The translations under genes and the position numbers were made by a program. A DNA stretch of 64,000 nucleotides, taken from contig JAHEYF010000011.1 of NCBI GenBank assembly GCA_023251755.1, forward strand, positions 1-64,000. Direction: 5' to 3'. This document shows, piece after piece, positions 32,443 through 41,817 of the stretch; the stretch's first letter is position 1; each line of letters starts with the position of its first letter. The notes below the pieces were generated by a model. It worked only from the letters and a program-made list of their open reading frames with translations. It made no database searches and was not told where the DNA came from. Source of the stretch: Bacteroidota bacterium (GTDB lineage: Bacteria > Bacteroidota > Bacteroidia > B-17B0 > Aurantibacillaceae).

Positions 32443-34428
32443 TTATTTAATTGTATTTAACACTTCGTCTTTCACCACCACTTTGTGATTGTTTTTCAGG
32501 GCAATCAACCATTCTTTTTCAAGGTAATTCTGATAATCGGCGGTAACTATGCCTTTTGCTTCGTTTAAAGTTTTAGGCGATTTGGGCAATAATTTATTTA
32601 CAAGTAGTATGTAAATTTTACCATCCTGTTTAACATCGTTGCTGATTCCTTCTTTCCAGTTTTCGTCAATCATTTTGTTTTCTCCCTTTAGGTACATAAC
32701 TGTTTCAACCGAAAGGTTCAACTGTGAATTTTTGTTGATGGCATCCAGAATATCTTTTTCTGATTTTTTCTTCACCAACATTTTACGCACTTCTTTGGCT
32801 ATTTTTTCGTCGGCACATTTGTAAGTGGTTACATCGGCGCGTTCATCCCAGAGGTAATTGTTTTTGTATTTTTCATAGAACTCTTTCAGGCCTGTCGTGT
32901 CTTTTACGGCTTTGCTCCATACTTTGCGGTCGGTTAAGTCGAACAACAAAATACCATCGCGGTATTCCTGCAACAGGTTTTTAAATTCGGGGTATTTGCC
33001 TTCTAATGTGCTTTCTTCGTAAGCAACACAGGTTTCATCCACAAAATTCTGGTATTGCTGGTCCACAATGTATTTGGCATCGTAAACCGAGCGACGGGTC
33101 TGATGAGATTCTAAATACTTCGTGAAATCAGCCTGTGTGTATTTTTTACCGGCCAGCACAAACAATTCTTTGTTTAATTTGGAGGCTCTTTCAGCCGTCC
33201 ATTTTCCTTTAAAGTAAGAGCTGTCGATAAGGGGGTAAAATTCCTCAAGAGAAGGGAAAGAGCTTATTTTCTTTTTAACAACACGTGTTTCTGTGTAATT
33301 GTTTTCTTTTTTAATACGTGATATTAAAGCTGTTTTTCCGGCCTGTGAACGGCTGTCTTTAGATACCTTTTGTTTCAGCTCTGCTTTCATTCCATCAAAA
33401 GGGGCCAGGTCTTTTTTATCTAAACGTTTTACAATGTGCCATCCGTATTTTGTAGTAAAAGGTTCTGAATAATCGTCATTTTTTTTGAGCCCGTAAGCGG
33501 CTTTTTCAAATTCAATCACCGGCATTTTACCCGCACCAAACCAGTTTAATTTACCACCCTGTGCAGCCGATTGCTTGTCTTCTGAATACTGTGAAGCCAG
33601 CTCTTCAAATTTTTCTCCCTTTTTCAGTTTTTCATAAATTTCGGTGATTTTCTTTTGAGCATTTACGGAATCCTGTAGTTTAAACTCTTTATTAAAACGT
33701 ACCATGATGTGGGCTACCAGTAACTCTCCCTGGTTGGAACGTTTGTCCTGTACCTTAATAATATGGTAACCAAAACGGGTGCGTACCGGCATGCTTACCT
33801 CGCCCACTTTGGTAGAATAAGCTGCATTTTCGAAGGGGTACACCATTTGGAGTGCAGTAAAATAACCTAAGTCACCGGCGTTGTCTTTTGCCGAAGGGTC
33901 GCCATCGTTGGCGCTTTCGCGGGCAAGTTTGGCAAAGTCTTCACCTTTTAATACTCTTTTTCTGTATTCCAGTACTTTGTTGTAGGCCAATAATGTGTCT
34001 TTGGGCAAGGCGTCTTCTGCGCATTTTACTAAAATATGACTGGCCCTTATTTCTGTTTTCATCCGCTCGTAAGCTTCTGTAAGCAGGCCTTCGTTTACAT
34101 TTTTATCGGTTAAATAAGGAGCGGCCAATTGTTTCCTGTAACCGGCCAATTCATCTTTAAATGATTTTAAGGTGTCGAGGCCCTGTTCTTCCGCTTCTTT
34201 TACTTTTAGTTTAAAATTGATAAAAAGATCAAGGTAATCCTTAACCGATTTTTTATCGGCGGTCATGTCCTTTCCGTTGTTCTTTTTATAAACACTCTCA
34301 AACTCTGATTTAGTAACGGCTTTACCGTCAACGGTCATAATTACAGGATCAGCTGTCTGAGCTATTGATAAGGCTGAAAAAGCCATTGACGCGCTAAATA
34401 AACTGATGGTCTTAATTAATTTGTTCAT
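32443..34428 (-). CDS. Periplasmic peptidylprolyl isomerase with two parvulin domains
   Basis: A 661-residue protein with signal peptide ending SIAQ (residue 24). It has an N-terminal helical chaperone part (VDGKAVTKSEFESVYKKNNG) and two complete parvulin domains. The first begins IRASHILVKCAEDALPKDTL and ends FGYHIIKVQDKRSN. The second begins ELLVAHIMVRFNKEF and ends YGWHIVKRLDKKDL. A long C-terminal chaperone part of about 320 residues follows. It catalyses cis-trans proline isomerisation and assists folding of exported proteins. First gene of the minus-strand folding-factor cluster. Confidence 0.9.
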   Translation of the reverse strand: MNKLIKTISLFSASMAFSALSIAQTADPVIMTVDGKAVTKSEFESVYKKNNGKDMTADKKSVKDYLDLFINFKLKVKEAEEQGLDTLKSFKDELAGYRKQLAAPYLTDKNVNEGLLTEAYERMKTEIRASHILVKCAEDALPKDTLLAYNKVLEYRKRVLKGEDFAKLARESANDGDPSAKDNAGDLGYFTALQMVYPFENAAYSTKVGEVSMPVRTRFGYHIIKVQDKRSNQGELLVAHIMVRFNKEFKLQDSVNAQKKITEIYEKLKKGEKFEELASQYSEDKQSAAQGGKLNWFGAGKMPVIEFEKAAYGLKKNDDYSEPFTTKYGWHIVKRLDKKDLAPFDGMKAELKQKVSKDSRSQAGKTALISRIKKENNYTETRVVKKKISSFPSLEEFYPLIDSSYFKGKWTAERASKLNKELFVLAGKKYTQADFTKYLESHQTRRSVYDAKYIVDQQYQNFVDETCVAYEESTLEGKYPEFKNLLQEYRDGILLFDLTDRKVWSKAVKDTTGLKEFYEKYKNNYLWDERADVTTYKCADEKIAKEVRKMLVKKKSEKDILDAINKNSQLNLSVETVMYLKGENKMIDENWKEGISNDVKQDGKIYILLVNKLLPKSPKTLNEAKGIVTADYQNYLEKEWLIALKNNHKVVVKDEVLNTIK

Positions 34429-34450
34429 AGAAATACTTATTTTGAGGTGA

Positions 34451-34458
34451 CAAATTTA
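34451..34458 (-). promoter_or_regulatory. -7 box upstream of the PpiC gene
   Basis: On the minus strand, taaatttg fits TAnnTTTG and lies 23 bases before the ATG at 34428. An appropriately spaced TTG is not evident. Confidence 0.45.
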
Positions 34459-34611
34459 ACAAAAAATGAACCCAAAGTGTATAAAAATAGCTTTGTTATG
34501 AGCTTTCGTTTTTTTTTTAACAAAAATTAACCGGCGAATGCCGGATTCAAAGTTCAAAATTTAAAATTCAAAATTGGAAGAATCCAGGTATAAATCGTAA
34601 CAAATACAGGT

Positions 34612-35634
34612 TTAACAAGACTTCCTGATTTTTAATTCGGTAGCCAGCACTATTTCTTTGTTTTCGGGGGGGGAATTTTTACTGTTCATGAGCGATAATA
34701 AAAGTTCGAAAGCCTTTTCCCCGATTTCTTCAACAGGCTGGGCAACAGCCGTTATCGGAGGATCGGAAAATTTAAACATATCCAGGTCGTCAAAACAGGT
34801 TAAAGCGATGTCCTTCGGGATTTTTAAGCCTAATTTATTAATGGTTTCAAAACAATAAACGGCTAAATTGTTATTGACTACAAAAAGCGCATCAATGGGG
34901 GTTTTGCCAGAAACCAGGTCTTTTAATTCCTGTTCAACAAGTGCTGGAATATTATTAAAGGGGATTTCACGCAGGTTTTTTTTATTGAACCCTATACCGT
35001 GTTTTTTAAGTGCGTCTTTATAACCATTCACCCGGTCGTGTACAGAGCTGATAAAATGTGGGGAAATTGTCAACATGGCAATGTTCTTATAACCAGAACT
35101 GATCAGGTGTTCGGTTAATTCAAAGGCCCCTTTGTAATTATCAACGGTTACGTAATTGCATTTTAGTTTGGGGATGTACCTGTCTATCAGTACAAAAGGC
35201 TTGTTCTCGGCCTGTAATTCATTAAATAATTTAGCCGTATTCTGCGTAGAAGAAACAATGACCCCGTCGGCATTTTGCCCTTTTATTAATATTTCAATCA
35301 GTTCCTGTTCCTTTTTATCGTTCTCTTCCGAACTACAGATGATGAGGTTGTACCCTTTTCTGCTGGCACTGTATTCAATACTCCTGGAAATTTTGGCGTA
35401 AAAAGGATTGGAAATATCAGCAACAATTAAGCCTATGATATTTGATTTGCCTGTTCTCAATCCCCTGGCTATCAGGTTGGGCTTATAGTTCAGCTCTTTT
35501 GCCTTTTCAAATACTTCTTTTTGTGTTTTAGCACTAATTCCGTATTTGTCGCCTTTGTTGTTAAGTACAAGGGACACCAGCGTTTTAGACACGCCCAAAT
35601 CCTTTGCCACCTTTTCCAGGTCAATTTTTTTCAT
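34612..35634 (-). CDS. LacI-family transcriptional regulator
   Basis: A 340-residue protein. Residues 1-50 hold the LacI helix-turn-helix and hinge (IDLEKVAKDLGVSKTLVSLV, then ELNYKPNLIARGLRTGKSN). A periplasmic-binding-protein-like effector domain follows, with VADISNPFYAKISRSIEYSA, ADGVIVSSTQNTAK and DIALTCFDDLDMFKFSDPPI, ending KEIVLATELKIRKSC. LacI-type proteins repress sugar or nucleoside genes when not bound by ligand; no sugar operon lies beside it, so the target is unknown. It has its own -7 box and is flanked by long spacers on both sides. Confidence 0.93.
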   Translation of the reverse strand: MKKIDLEKVAKDLGVSKTLVSLVLNNKGDKYGISAKTQKEVFEKAKELNYKPNLIARGLRTGKSNIIGLIVADISNPFYAKISRSIEYSASRKGYNLIICSSEENDKKEQELIEILIKGQNADGVIVSSTQNTAKLFNELQAENKPFVLIDRYIPKLKCNYVTVDNYKGAFELTEHLISSGYKNIAMLTISPHFISSVHDRVNGYKDALKKHGIGFNKKNLREIPFNNIPALVEQELKDLVSGKTPIDALFVVNNNLAVYCFETINKLGLKIPKDIALTCFDDLDMFKFSDPPITAVAQPVEEIGEKAFELLLSLMNSKNSPPENKEIVLATELKIRKSC

Positions 35635-35650
35635 TGATGCAAAAGTAATA

Positions 35651-35658
35651 CAAATTTA
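35651..35658 (-). promoter_or_regulatory. -7 box upstream of the LacI-type gene
   Basis: On the minus strand, taaatttg fits TAnnTTTG, 17 bases before the ATG at 35634. No -33 TTG was found at the expected distance. Confidence 0.45.
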
Positions 35659-35659
35659 G

Positions 35660-35987
35660 TTCTCTGCTGAAAGTTCTTCGTTCTTAGTTTAAAGTTCGAA
35701 GTAGATTAGTCTGTTATGAAGCGCTTAAGGAGCGTGGAATTGACTATTAGTGAGGTTATTTTTTGTTCTTTGTTTTGAGTTCTTAGTTCTTGGTTCTTGG
35801 TAATCTACTAATTACGAATTTGTACGAATATACCCATCTGTGTGTGGCGCAGCAGTATATAGCTTTATTGTATATTCGTACTTCGTCAATCGTCAATCCT
35901 CCTTCGTTACTCCAATATTCGTAATATTCGTATTAATTCGTATTCGTAGATCCAAAATCTAACTTTTTAACTTTCCAACTTTCTAAC
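35660..35987. repeat. Repeat-filled spacer with dispersed palindromic element (copy 2)
   Basis: No gene is visible in this stretch of more than 300 bases. From 35665 to 35800 it holds gttcttagtttaaagttc-type words in two groups. At 35805-35950 lies a diverged copy of the element at 4178-4320: ctactaat, tttgtacgaatata, cagcagta and the end aattcgtattcgtag are shared, and the outer arms are again inverted repeats. From about 35955 the minus-strand words gttagaaagttggaaag reach back to the stop codon of the SpoIIE gene. Confidence 0.6.
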
Positions 35988-37691
35988 TTAAATACGTATT
36001 CCTACCACCAGCACATCGTCCACCTGGTCGTTCGGGCCTTTCCAGGTATTGAACTCTTTTGTTATTTCCTTTTTTTGAGCCGGGAGAGGGTTGTTAGAAA
36101 GGGAAACGAGGAATTTTTTTAATTTTTTACGCATGTATTTTTCATCCCCGTATTCGCCCCCAAACTGGTCCACATACCCATCCGTAAACAAATAGATCAT
36201 ATCGTTTTTCTGAAGCTTGAGCCTGTGTTCGTTAAAAGGTTTTATCTCATCCCCGATAAACATCCCGATGGGCTGTTTATTCCCTTTGGTTTCATTCATC
36301 TCGTTGTCCCTCACAATGTGTAAATTGTGATTGGCACCCGAAAAACTGATGGTTTTATTGTCTATATCTAATATACACAGGGAAATATCCATGCCATCCC
36401 TCACCGTTGACTCTTCGTATTTCTGACGGATGGTGCTGTTAAACAATTCATTTACCCTGTCGAGCATGATTGCTGCATTCGTGTGGTCTTTTTCATTAAA
36501 CACCTGGTTCAGGCAATTGCTGCTAACAATGGAAATAAAGGCACCCGGTACCCCGTGTCCGGTACAATCAACCGCTGCTATATAAACAAGGTTGTTTTTT
36601 TTATTCACCCAGTAAAAGTCCCCACTAACAATTTCGCGGGGCTGGTAATAAATAAAAAAGTTTTTAATGTATTCCGAAATCAGCTGATCGGGCGGTAAAA
36701 GCGCGCCCTGAATGTGTTTGGCGTATTTTAAACTATCGGTAATGTCTTTGTTTTTTTCTTTAATCAGTTTATAAGCGTATTCTAATTCTTTGTTTTTCCC
36801 TTCCAATAAAAGCTTTTCCGATTTTTCCAGTTCAATCTCCCCCTGTAGGGATTCCAGTAAACTTCGGTTATCATGAGCCGATAATTTCCCTCTCATTTCA
36901 TCGTATTGTTCAAAACAGGCCATCGCTTTTTCCAGGTTACCCTGTGATTTATACACCTCGGCCAAAGTGCGGTAAGTTTCGCTGGCAATTCTTCTTTCGT
37001 TCAATTCTATAGCAGTAGCAAGGCCTTCGTGCATGTAGGCCAGAGCTTTATCTGTTTCTTTTTTCTTAAAATATAAATTTCCAAGCACGGTGTAAGTCTG
37101 GGCCACTCCTTTTAAATAACTTATTTTTTCGGATGTTTCTAAGGCTTTTAATAAATATTGTTCGCCCTGTACCCAGTCGTTGGCCTGTACAAAATTGTTT
37201 CCGATGTTAAAATACGTTTCGCTGATAGCCAGCTTATCTTCAAATTTTTCGAGTACTTCGAGGTTTTTTATTAAAATAGTGATGGCCTCAATATAATTGC
37301 CTTTTAATTGCTCTATCAAACCCAGGTTAACATTTACATAAGCTATAGCCTTTGCATCGTTTGTTTTTTCGGCATATTCAATGGCCCGTTCATAGTTTAA
37401 ACGTGCTTTATCTAATACTCCAATCTGGGTGTAAATGTTTCCGATATTGCGGTAACAGGAACTGGTGGCTTTGTGATTGCCCAATTCCATAAAAATGGCC
37501 CTTGCTTTTTGTAAATCAGGAAGGGCCTTTTGAAATTGCATTTGAAAAAAGGAAGTGACACCAATTGTCCGGTAGCAATAAGCCATCCCTTCCTTATAGT
37601 TTAAACTGATACTGGCATCAAGGGCCTCACGGGCCAGGTCAATTGATTTTAATAAATCGAGCCTTCGCATGAGCCATGCCTCTTTGCTCAA
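35988..37691 (-). CDS. TPR-containing SpoIIE-type serine/threonine phosphatase
   Basis: A 567-residue cytosolic protein from TTG 37691 (ATG 37670 is an alternative). Residues 1-260 are TPR repeats (ATSSCYRNIGNIYTQIGVLD; AETYFNIGNNFVQ-like units). Residues 270-325 are a coiled coil (EIELEKSEKLLLEGKNKELE). Residues 330-567 are a PP2C/SpoIIE phosphatase with VSGDFYWV, AAVDCTGHGVPGAFISIVSS, SFSGANHNL and YLFTDGYVDQFGG carrying metal-binding Asp residues. Such proteins control anti-sigma or anti-anti-sigma partners. The frame stays open upstream to a TAG at 37785 and TPR-like helical sequence (KDEVIERINLLSKEAWLM) continues beyond the chosen start, so the true N-terminus may be longer. Confidence 0.85.
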   Translation of the reverse strand: MSKEAWLMRRLDLLKSIDLAREALDASISLNYKEGMAYCYRTIGVTSFFQMQFQKALPDLQKARAIFMELGNHKATSSCYRNIGNIYTQIGVLDKARLNYERAIEYAEKTNDAKAIAYVNVNLGLIEQLKGNYIEAITILIKNLEVLEKFEDKLAISETYFNIGNNFVQANDWVQGEQYLLKALETSEKISYLKGVAQTYTVLGNLYFKKKETDKALAYMHEGLATAIELNERRIASETYRTLAEVYKSQGNLEKAMACFEQYDEMRGKLSAHDNRSLLESLQGEIELEKSEKLLLEGKNKELEYAYKLIKEKNKDITDSLKYAKHIQGALLPPDQLISEYIKNFFIYYQPREIVSGDFYWVNKKNNLVYIAAVDCTGHGVPGAFISIVSSNCLNQVFNEKDHTNAAIMLDRVNELFNSTIRQKYEESTVRDGMDISLCILDIDNKTISFSGANHNLHIVRDNEMNETKGNKQPIGMFIGDEIKPFNEHRLKLQKNDMIYLFTDGYVDQFGGEYGDEKYMRKKLKKFLVSLSNNPLPAQKKEITKEFNTWKGPNDQVDDVLVVGIRI

Positions 37692-37844
37692 TAAATTAAT
37701 ACGTTCAATTACTTCGTCTTTGGTTATATTTTCGTATAGAAGTGCGATAAGCTTATTTTTGGTAAGCCTTTTACGGGCGTACCCCTACAAAGGTTCCGGT
37801 AATTGGTCTATGTAATTGCCCTGTTGGTCTAATAAAAGCCGCAT
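37692..37844 (-). other. Upstream in-frame extension of the SpoIIE gene with TAG stop
   Basis: Reading on the minus strand from ATG at 37844 gives MRLLLDQQGNYIDQLPEPL, then TAG (37785-37787), then GYARKRLTKNKLIALLYENI and an uninterrupted frame into the phosphatase gene. No ATG, GTG or TTG occurs between the TAG and 37691. This looks like an original N-terminus broken by one nonsense codon, though a chance open frame is possible. Confidence 0.4.
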
Positions 37845-38023
37845 TATGTTGTCAGTATTGAGATGTGAGACTTTCGTATTGAGATGTGAGATGTTAGATT
37901 TGAGATATTAATAGTGAGATGTGAGACAGTTCCTTTCATTATTTCAACAAAATATTGACAAGTCCCTCTTTTCTATTTAAAACCCTTACTTTTACGGAGT
38001 TTTACAGATTCGTAATATAAAAT
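37845..38023. repeat. Word-repeat tract and carB upstream region
   Basis: Between the divergent SpoIIE and carB genes, 37855-37927 consists of tattgagatgtgagac-type words in several diverged copies, like those at 45925 and 56973. From 37930 to the carB start the sequence is AT-rich; I see no convincing TAnnTTTG box. Confidence 0.5.
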
Positions 38024-40840
38024 ATGCCAAAAGATAATTCTATTAAATCGGTACTGATTATTGGAAGTGGTCCAATTGTTATCGGACAAGCTTGTGAATT
38101 CGATTATTCAGGCTCTCAATCGGCCAGAAGCCTTAAAGAAGAAGGGATTGAAGTAACCCTCATCAATTCAAACCCGGCCACTATTATGACGGACAAGGTG
38201 ACGGCCGACCATATTTACCTGCTTCCACTGGAAGTAAAATCCATCATTAAAATTCTGGAAGAACGGAAAATTGACGCGGTATTGCCCACCATGGGCGGAC
38301 AAACAGCCCTTAACCTGGCCCTTAAATGCGAGGACATGGGGATCTGGAAAAAATACGGGGTAAGAATGATCGGGGTGGATGTTGAGGCCATTAAAGTGAC
38401 CGAAGACCGCGATTTATTCCGTATCCGGATGAATGAGATCGGTATTGGAATGGCTCCGAGCAAAATTGCCAAATCCTTTTTAGAAGGGAAATCGGTTGCC
38501 CAGGAATTTGGTTTTCCGGTGGTGATACGCCCTTCGTTTACCCTCGGCGGAAGCGGCGGCAGTGTTGTTTACCACAAAGAAGATTTTGATTCACTTCTGA
38601 ACAGGGGTTTGCAAACTTCGCCCATACATGAAGTACTGATTGACAAAGCCGTTTTGGGCTGGAAAGAATACGAACTTGAGCTGTTGCGGGACCAGAACGA
38701 CAACGTAGCCATTATTTGTTCCATCGAAAATTTTGACCCCATGGGTGTACACACCGGCGATAGCATTACCGTTGCACCTGCCATGACCCTGAGCGACAGC
38801 ACTTATCAGAAGATGCGTACCATGGCCATTAAAATGATGCGCAGTATCGGTAATTTTTCGGGGGGCTGCAATGTGCAATTTGCGGTGAACCCGGATGAAA
38901 GCGAAGACATCATTGCCATCGAAATCAACCCGCGTGTGTCCCGTTCTTCGGCATTGGCCTCTAAAGCAACAGGTTACCCCATTGCTAAAATAGCTTCCAA
39001 ACTTGCCATCGGATATACTTTAGACGAATTAATCAACCAGATCACCAAATCCACTTCGGCTTATTTTGAGCCTACCCTGGATTATGTAATTGTGAAGATC
39101 CCCCGCTGGAACTTTGATAAATTTAAAGGTTGCAACCGGGAGTTGGGCTTCCAGATGAAATCGGTTGGTGAGGTGATGGCCATTGGCCGCAGCTTTCAGG
39201 AAGCCCTGCAAAAAGCCTGTCAAAGCCTTGAAATAAAAAGAAACGGACTCGGTGCCGACGGAAAAGAAATTACCAATCAGCAGGAATTGTTAAGGGCATT
39301 GGAACGCCCGAGCTGGAACCGTTTGTTTATGATATACGATGCCCTTAAGCTGGGGATCTCCATCAAAACCATACAAAAACTGACCCGCATCGATATGTGG
39401 TTCCTGGAGCAAATTGAAAACCTGATTGCTGTTGAACGGGAAATTGAAAAATACACCTTAGCCACCATACCCCGTGATTTGTTTTACGAAGCCAAACAAA
39501 AAGGTTATGCCGACCGGCAAATAGCCCATTTATTGGAATGCTTAGAAAGTGAAGTCTATAAAAAACGTATAGAACTCAACATAAAACGGGTGTACAAATT
39601 AGTGGACACCTGCGCGGCAGAATTTGAAGCGAAGACACCTTACTATTACTCTACTTTTGAAGACGAGAACGAAAGCATTCGCAGCGATAAGAAAAAAGTA
39701 GTGATACTCGGCAGTGGCCCTAACCGTATAGGACAGGGGATTGAGTTCGACTACAGTTGTGTACACGGTGTACTGGCTGCAAAAGAATGCGGTTACGAAA
39801 CCATTATGATCAACTGCAACCCCGAAACAGTAAGTACTGATTTTAGCACTGCGGATAAACTTTACTTTGAACCGGTTTTCTGGGAACACATCTACGATAT
39901 TATTCTAAACGAACAACCTGTTGGGGTCATTGTACAGCTGGGCGGGCAAACAGCTTTAAAGTTGGCCGAAAAATTAGAGAAATACGGAATAAAAATTATT
40001 GGTACCGATTTTAAATCCCTTGATTTGGCCGAAGACCGGGGAAGTTTTTCGAACCTGTTGAAAGAATACAACATTCCTTATCCTAAATTCGGGGTGATTG
40101 AAGACGCTGAAGAAGCCATCGACTTGTCCAAAGAATTGGGCTTTCCCCTGCTCGTTCGCCCCTCTTATGTATTGGGTGGACAAAGCATGAAAATTGTGAT
40201 CAATGAACAGGAACTGGAAGAACATGTAGTAAAACTCCTCCATGATATTCCCGGTAATAAAGTTTTATTGGATCATTTTCTTTCAGGAGCCATTGAAGCC
40301 GAAGCCGATGCAATATGCGATGGTAAAGACGTGCACATCATTGGAATAATGGAACACATTGAGCCTGCAGGTATTCATAGTGGTGATAGTTACGCGGTAT
40401 TGCCCTCCTTTGATTTAAGTGCAGATGTACTCCGCCAGATAGAAGAACACACCCGCACCATTGCCGTAGCTTTAAAAACGGTGGGGCTCCTCAACATACA
40501 ATTTGCGGTGAAAGACGGTGTTGTTTACATCATCGAAGCCAATCCAAGGGCTTCACGCACCGTACCTTTTATTGCCAAAGCTTACGACGAACCTTATGTC
40601 AACTACGCTACCAAAGTAATGCTGGGCGAAAAGAAAGTAAAAGATTTTAAATTTGAACCCAAGCGCAAAGGCTACGCCATTAAAATACCGGTGTTCAGTT
40701 ATGAAAAATTCCCTGAAATACAAAAGGAATTAGGCCCCGAAATGAAATCAACGGGTGAAGCCATTTATTTTATTGACGACCTTCACGATGAGTATTTTCA
40801 ACAGATTTACAGCGAACGCAATCTTTACTTAAGCAAATAA
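38024..40840 (+). CDS. carB: Carbamoyl-phosphate synthase large subunit without MGS domain
   Basis: A 938-residue protein with two homologous halves. The first begins VLIIGSGPIVIGQACEFDYS and contains ATP-grasp motifs (PVVIRPSFTLGGSGGS; EINPRVSRSSALASKATGYP). The second begins VVILGSGPNRIGQGIEFDYS, with PLLVRPSYVLGGQSM and EANPRASRTVPFIAKAYDEP. It makes carbamoyl phosphate from bicarbonate, ammonia and two ATP for pyrimidine and arginine synthesis, together with CarA, which is not in the window. The E. coli protein has about 1073 residues. This one ends where the C-terminal MGS-like allosteric domain would begin, so control by UMP or ornithine is probably absent. Shortened CarB proteins are known in Bacteroidota. 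Confidence 0.96.
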   Translation: MPKDNSIKSVLIIGSGPIVIGQACEFDYSGSQSARSLKEEGIEVTLINSNPATIMTDKVTADHIYLLPLEVKSIIKILEERKIDAVLPTMGGQTALNLALKCEDMGIWKKYGVRMIGVDVEAIKVTEDRDLFRIRMNEIGIGMAPSKIAKSFLEGKSVAQEFGFPVVIRPSFTLGGSGGSVVYHKEDFDSLLNRGLQTSPIHEVLIDKAVLGWKEYELELLRDQNDNVAIICSIENFDPMGVHTGDSITVAPAMTLSDSTYQKMRTMAIKMMRSIGNFSGGCNVQFAVNPDESEDIIAIEINPRVSRSSALASKATGYPIAKIASKLAIGYTLDELINQITKSTSAYFEPTLDYVIVKIPRWNFDKFKGCNRELGFQMKSVGEVMAIGRSFQEALQKACQSLEIKRNGLGADGKEITNQQELLRALERPSWNRLFMIYDALKLGISIKTIQKLTRIDMWFLEQIENLIAVEREIEKYTLATIPRDLFYEAKQKGYADRQIAHLLECLESEVYKKRIELNIKRVYKLVDTCAAEFEAKTPYYYSTFEDENESIRSDKKKVVILGSGPNRIGQGIEFDYSCVHGVLAAKECGYETIMINCNPETVSTDFSTADKLYFEPVFWEHIYDIILNEQPVGVIVQLGGQTALKLAEKLEKYGIKIIGTDFKSLDLAEDRGSFSNLLKEYNIPYPKFGVIEDAEEAIDLSKELGFPLLVRPSYVLGGQSMKIVINEQELEEHVVKLLHDIPGNKVLLDHFLSGAIEAEADAICDGKDVHIIGIMEHIEPAGIHSGDSYAVLPSFDLSADVLRQIEEHTRTIAVALKTVGLLNIQFAVKDGVVYIIEANPRASRTVPFIAKAYDEPYVNYATKVMLGEKKVKDFKFEPKRKGYAIKIPVFSYEKFPEIQKELGPEMKSTGEAIYFIDDLHDEYFQQIYSERNLYLSK

Positions 40841-40850
40841 TTTCAAGGCC

Positions 40851-41063
40851 ATGAGAGATGTTTTTTTTACCATAATGGTGGTTTGGTTGGTTTACAAAAT
40901 TTACAATTCTTTAAAAAGCGCCAAAACGGTTGTTTTTCAAAAACACGAACATCATCATTACAAAAACGAAGAAGGAAAAGTAAGCGTTCAGCAAAACGGC
41001 CCTGCAAAGAACAAGACTACTGCAAATGAAGGCGAGTATGTAGACTACGAAGAAATAAAATAA
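40851..41063 (+). CDS. Small DUF4834-like membrane protein
   Basis: A 70-residue protein with one N-terminal membrane helix (RDVFFTIMVVWLVYKIYNSL), a basic and His-rich segment HEHHHYK, and an acidic end GEYVDYEEIK. This arrangement matches a small Bacteroidota family (DUF4834). It is ten bases after carB and twelve bases before the next gene, so it is co-transcribed. Function is unknown. Confidence 0.7.
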   Translation: MRDVFFTIMVVWLVYKIYNSLKSAKTVVFQKHEHHHYKNEEGKVSVQQNGPAKNKTTANEGEYVDYEEIK

Positions 41064-41074
41064 GCAATTCCAGC

Positions 41075-41794
41075 ATGGCCAATATTTCCTTTATCAGAAA
41101 GTTCAAAGCTAATTTTTTACGTTTTAATGCCCATGTTTTTGTTGAACCTTTTAGTCATGCTTTGCTGAACCTGATCTATATTTCAAAAATATCGAAATGG
41201 AAAAATCAGCAGCCCAAAATAAAATTCAACGACTTTTATTCTTCCAACTGGGATTATGCCAAAAGGTACAAATTATATGAGTACTTATTTGCAGAAGAGA
41301 AATTAGACGGGCCGCTTGATTACATGGAGTTTGGGGTAGCTGCAGGCCAATCCTTTAAATGGTGGGTAAATGCCAATAAAAACGACAGCTCCACCTTTAA
41401 TGGTTTTGATACATTTACCGGCTTGCCCGAAGACTGGGGAAATTTTAAAGCCGGTGATATGAGCACCAACAATGCTGTTCCGGATATCAAAGACAAGAGG
41501 GTTGCTTTTCACCAGGGTTTATTTCAACAAACATTACCAGCCTTTATTCAATCCTTTAAAGGCAACAACCGGAAGCTGATTCACCTCGATGCCGATTTGT
41601 ATTCTTCTACCCTTTATGTTTTATGCAGCCTGGCGCCTTTGATGAAAAAAGGGGATATTTTGATTTTTGATGAGTTTGCCGTTCCACAACATGAGTTTTT
41701 AGCCTTCAACGATTTCAAACGGTCTTATTACATCGATTTTGAATTAATTGGAGCGGCCAATAATTATTTCTTTGTTGCGTTTAAAATGAAATAA
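41075..41794 (+). CDS. Class I methyltransferase of TylF/MycF type
   Basis: A 239-residue protein. MEFGVAAGQSFKWWV is the SAM-binding glycine loop, and NGFDTFTGLPEDWGNFKAG, RVAFHQGLFQQTLPAFI and KLIHLDADLYSSTLYVLCSL with GDILIFDEFA match TylF/MycF-type sugar O-methyltransferases. The two Asp of LDADLYSST would bind a divalent metal. Twelve bases after the DUF4834-like gene and 24 before a YfhO-type gene, it opens the glycan region. A role in methylating a surface sugar is likely. Confidence 0.85.
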   Translation: MANISFIRKFKANFLRFNAHVFVEPFSHALLNLIYISKISKWKNQQPKIKFNDFYSSNWDYAKRYKLYEYLFAEEKLDGPLDYMEFGVAAGQSFKWWVNANKNDSSTFNGFDTFTGLPEDWGNFKAGDMSTNNAVPDIKDKRVAFHQGLFQQTLPAFIQSFKGNNRKLIHLDADLYSSTLYVLCSLAPLMKKGDILIFDEFAVPQHEFLAFNDFKRSYYIDFELIGAANNYFFVAFKMK

Positions 41795-41817
41795 AAACTT
41801 AACGTAATACATATATT

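Noticed and set aside
17758-37787. Stop codon reassignment as explanation for TAA in cusA and TAG in the SpoIIE gene
   Set aside because: Both codons end many other complete genes in the window at the expected places, so no general recoding is plausible.
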